Below are positions 16,934 to 18,634 of a stretch of 18,634 nt of DNA, in pieces. A program made the translations under genes and the position numbers. Every line of letters starts with the position of its first letter. Within the stretch, counting starts at the first letter, position 1. This stretch comes from an uncultured Saprospirales bacterium (lineage in GTDB: Bacteria; Bacteroidota; Bacteroidia; Chitinophagales; JADIYW01), in the NCBI GenBank assembly GCA_938008535.1, contig CALLKF010000003.1:1-18634 (forward strand), read 5' to 3'. The notes below the pieces were generated by a model. That model saw only the letters and a list, made by a program, of their open reading frames with translations. It did not search any database and was not told where the DNA came from.

Positions 16934-18220
16934 TTAAAATTTAATAAACCGTTCCCAACATGATTTTTCCAGCAGTTCACGGTCATCAGGATGTGCAATA
17001 TCAATGAGTGCTTTTGCACGTTGTCGTAAATTTTTTCCATACAGATACGCAACACCAAATTCTGTAACAATATAATGCACATGACCTCTGGTTGTTACCA
17101 CGCCTGCACCTGTTTTTAAGTAAGGAACAATTCTGCTTTCTCCTTTTTTAGTACGTGAAGTAAGTGCAATGATAGGTTTGCCACCTTTGCTGAGCGCAGC
17201 ACCACGGATAAAATCCATTTGTCCGCCAATACCACTATAAATTTTTGTACCTATACTATCTGCACAAACCTGACCAGTAAGGTCAACTTCGATAGCACTG
17301 TTAATGGCCACCACTTTCGGGTTTTTGCTGATGATGTGTGGGTCATTCACAAAATCAATATCGAGAAATGCAAATGCAGGATTATCATTCACATAATCAT
17401 ATAATTTTTTTGTTCCGACAGCAAAGCCAGTTACAGTTTTATATGGATGAATTATTTTTTGCGAATTGTTGATGATGTCTTTTTCAAACAAATTAATAAT
17501 TCCATCGCTACACATTTCGGTATGAACACCCAGGTTTTTATGATTATTAAGCGATTTTAAAACAGCATCCGGAATGGTGCCGATACCCATTTGCAAAGTG
17601 CTGCCATCTTCGATCAGCTCTGCAATAAATTTTCCTATACGCAATTCTTCGTTGCCTAATTTTGCGCTGTAATCCACTTCATGTATTGGATTTTCTGCAT
17701 AAACAAAAGAATGAATTCTGTCGGTATGTATCATACTATCGCCATGTGTTCGAGGCACATTCGGATTCACCTGTGCGATGATATGCTTAGCGGTACTTAC
17801 TGCTGCACGTGCAATATCTACACTAACACCTAAAGAACAATAGCCATGTTTATCTGGTGGTGATACCTGTATTAAAGCTATATCTAACGGAAGAATGTCA
17901 TTTTTAAAAAGATCCGGAATGTCGCTTAGAAAAACAGGAAGAAAATCTGCCCTGCCATCGTTGACTGCATTTCTCACACTATCACTTACAAAAAGACAGT
18001 TGAGATGAAAGGAGTTTTCATATTCAGGCTTGTCTACCATAATATCACCTAAAACAGAAATAAAGGTAAGTTCTACATTGCGCAGACGTTGTGATTCTTT
18101 CGCTAACGCATGCAGCAAAAACAATGGCGTCATGGCACTGCCATGTACAAAAACACGGTCGTTACTTTTTATAATAGAAAGTGCATCTTTGGCAGATTGA
18201 TAGGAAATTTCTTTATACAT
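16934..18220 (-). CDS. Acetyl-CoA hydrolase / 4-hydroxybutyrate CoA-transferase family enzyme
   Basis: A 428-residue cytoplasmic enzyme of family I CoA-transferases (Cat1/Cat2/AbfT type), which move CoA between acetyl-CoA and a carboxylic acid. Family landmarks are RVFVHGSAMTP near 22-32, QVSPPDKHGYCSLGVSVD (118-135), GIGTIPDAV (212-220), GVHTEMCSDG (231-240) with Glu235 as the likely catalytic glutamate, GGQMDFIRGA (332-341) and the C-terminal GHVHYIVTEFGVAYLYGKN (379-397). The length is normal and nothing is missing. The acyl partner (acetate, 4-hydroxybutyrate, succinate or propionate) cannot be told from the sequence alone, and no butyrate or 4-hydroxybutyrate pathway genes are nearby. 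A 9-bp-stem hairpin lies about 55 bases upstream of the start. Confidence 0.93.
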   Translation of the reverse strand: MYKEISYQSAKDALSIIKSNDRVFVHGSAMTPLFLLHALAKESQRLRNVELTFISVLGDIMVDKPEYENSFHLNCLFVSDSVRNAVNDGRADFLPVFLSDIPDLFKNDILPLDIALIQVSPPDKHGYCSLGVSVDIARAAVSTAKHIIAQVNPNVPRTHGDSMIHTDRIHSFVYAENPIHEVDYSAKLGNEELRIGKFIAELIEDGSTLQMGIGTIPDAVLKSLNNHKNLGVHTEMCSDGIINLFEKDIINNSQKIIHPYKTVTGFAVGTKKLYDYVNDNPAFAFLDIDFVNDPHIISKNPKVVAINSAIEVDLTGQVCADSIGTKIYSGIGGQMDFIRGAALSKGGKPIIALTSRTKKGESRIVPYLKTGAGVVTTRGHVHYIVTEFGVAYLYGKNLRQRAKALIDIAHPDDRELLEKSCWERFIKF

Positions 18221-18470
18221 GATATTTGGTAAAACTAAGAAATTACGGTGGATTTTGAAAATGGTGTATCATTATGAATACGTTCTTTACGTATTCACCG
18301 ACCTTGGTTTCCAGCCAAATAACTAAAACACCAAAGCAGTCTATTGAAAAAGAGGCAATGTTGTTCTTTTGCCTTTATTGGCTTGTAGCCAACAAACAAC
18401 CATCCAGATGATATTATGATATTTATACTTTACAGACTGTAGTTTTGTTGATTGAAAACCAACAAAGGAA
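18221..18470. other. Non-coding upstream region with hairpin and repeated TTGG..CCAA dyads
   Basis: No convincing gene is seen here. A hairpin TGAATACGT/ACGTATTCA (18275-18283/18289-18297, loop TCTTT) lies upstream of the CoA-transferase start. Two 15-base dyads follow, TTGGTTTCCAGCCAA (18304-18318) and TTGGCTTGTAGCCAA (18378-18392), 12 of 15 identical. A weaker third, TTGATTGAAAACCAA, is at 18448-18462. They could be regulator sites or degenerate repeats. No full TAnnTTTG box was found in front of the CoA-transferase gene. Confidence 0.4.
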
Positions 18471-18634
18471 ATGGAGAGAAAAAATCAAAAAAACGCACGG
18501 AAGCAAGCATGAAGCGCTTGGAAGCCACATTGAAGCATGCGGAAGCACTTGTGAAGCACACAGAAGCCAAGTTGAAGCGTCAAGAAGCAAGCATGAAGCG
18601 TCAAGAAGCAAGCGTGAAGCGTCAAGAAGCAAGC
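18471..18634 (+). CDS. Possible start of a repeat-encoded gene (needs -1 frameshift; partial)
   Basis: ATG at 18471 opens MERKNQKNARKQA and meets a stop (TGA at 18510). Within it, 18488-18494 read A AAA AAC in phase, a classic -1 slippery heptamer. A -1 shift there enters the frame that stays open to the right edge and encodes seven-residue repeats: EASMKRL, EATLKHA, EALVKHT, EAKLKRQ, EASMKRQ, EASVKRQ, EAS. The product would be a highly charged, helix-forming protein. The same frame is open from a TTG at 18452 without any shift. Nothing proves translation: two other frames are also open because the repeat lacks stops. AAAGGA lies just upstream of the ATG, too close for a normal ribosome site. 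Confidence 0.2.
18500..18634. repeat. 21-bp tandem repeat array (GAAGC half-units), continues past right edge
   Basis: Six full units and nine bases of a seventh are seen: 18500, 18521, 18542, 18563, 18584, 18605 and 18626. Each unit is an 11-base half (GAAGCAAGCAT type) followed by a 10-base half (GAAGCGTCAA type), so GAAGC recurs every 11 then 10 bases. Units 1-3 are diverged in the bases between the GAAGC words. Units 4-6 are nearly identical, and units 5 and 6 differ at one base. The array is much richer in G and C than the surrounding DNA. There are no spacers, so it is not a CRISPR array. Confidence 0.92.

Noticed and set aside
18423..18632. Minus-strand ORF of 69 residues (LLLDAS-type repeats)
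   Set aside because: It is only the complement of the 21-bp array. Its start lies at the window edge and several frames are open because the unit lacks stops.
18500..18634. CRISPR array
   Set aside because: Units are directly adjacent at 21 bases, with no unique spacers and no cas genes nearby.

Overview
The window looks like a piece of the chromosome of an AT-rich member of the Bacteroidota, plausibly from the Chitinophagales/Sphingobacteriales side. The evidence is the low GC by eye, a TAnnTTTG-type -7 promoter box in front of thiL, and families typical of that phylum (DUF2807, DUF4377 plus META, DUF3089, a long secreted alpha-2-macroglobulin). The species assignment is inference. No rRNA, tRNA, CRISPR array, transposase or phage gene was seen.

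Left half (1-8968), all on the minus strand. In transcription order it holds a tandem CbbX/SpoVK-type AAA+ ATPase with a duplicated N-terminal beta-rich region, a secreted DUF3089 alpha/beta-hydrolase, and a giant alpha-2-macroglobulin. The macroglobulin has an intact CAEQ thioester motif and runs off the left edge: 1689 codons are visible and the C-terminus is missing. An 80-bp cloverleaf-shaped palindrome sits between the ATPase and hydrolase genes.

Middle (9099-13475), all on the plus strand. It holds a small secreted cysteine-containing protein of unknown function, thiL (thiamine-phosphate kinase) with a promoter box so close to its ATG that the mRNA may be leaderless, a DUF2807 surface or envelope protein, a secreted protein with three DUF4377 repeats and a C-terminal META domain, and a TspO/MBR membrane protein. 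The last three are closely spaced and may be co-transcribed. The 12-bp motif TTTCACGCAAAG occurs in two of the intergenic gaps, at 5098, 10698 and 10767.

Right part (13476-18634). It holds a DinB-fold protein (minus), a class C beta-lactamase-like serine hydrolase (plus), a membrane protein whose four N-terminal helices resemble a voltage-sensor domain without a pore (minus), and an acetyl-CoA hydrolase/4-hydroxybutyrate CoA-transferase family enzyme (minus). Convergent gene pairs are separated by hairpins that look like terminators. The last 135 bases are a GC-richer tandem array of a 21-bp unit built from alternating 11- and 10-bp GAAGC half-units. The array continues past the right edge and may be coding; an A_AAA_AAC heptamer could join an upstream ATG to the open heptad frame.

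The genes are mostly housekeeping or cell-envelope functions and do not form one obvious pathway. The best candidates for something under-described are the cloverleaf repeat, the pore-less voltage-sensor-like protein, the two-repeat N-terminal module of the AAA+ protein, and the 21-bp repeat array with its possible frameshift.
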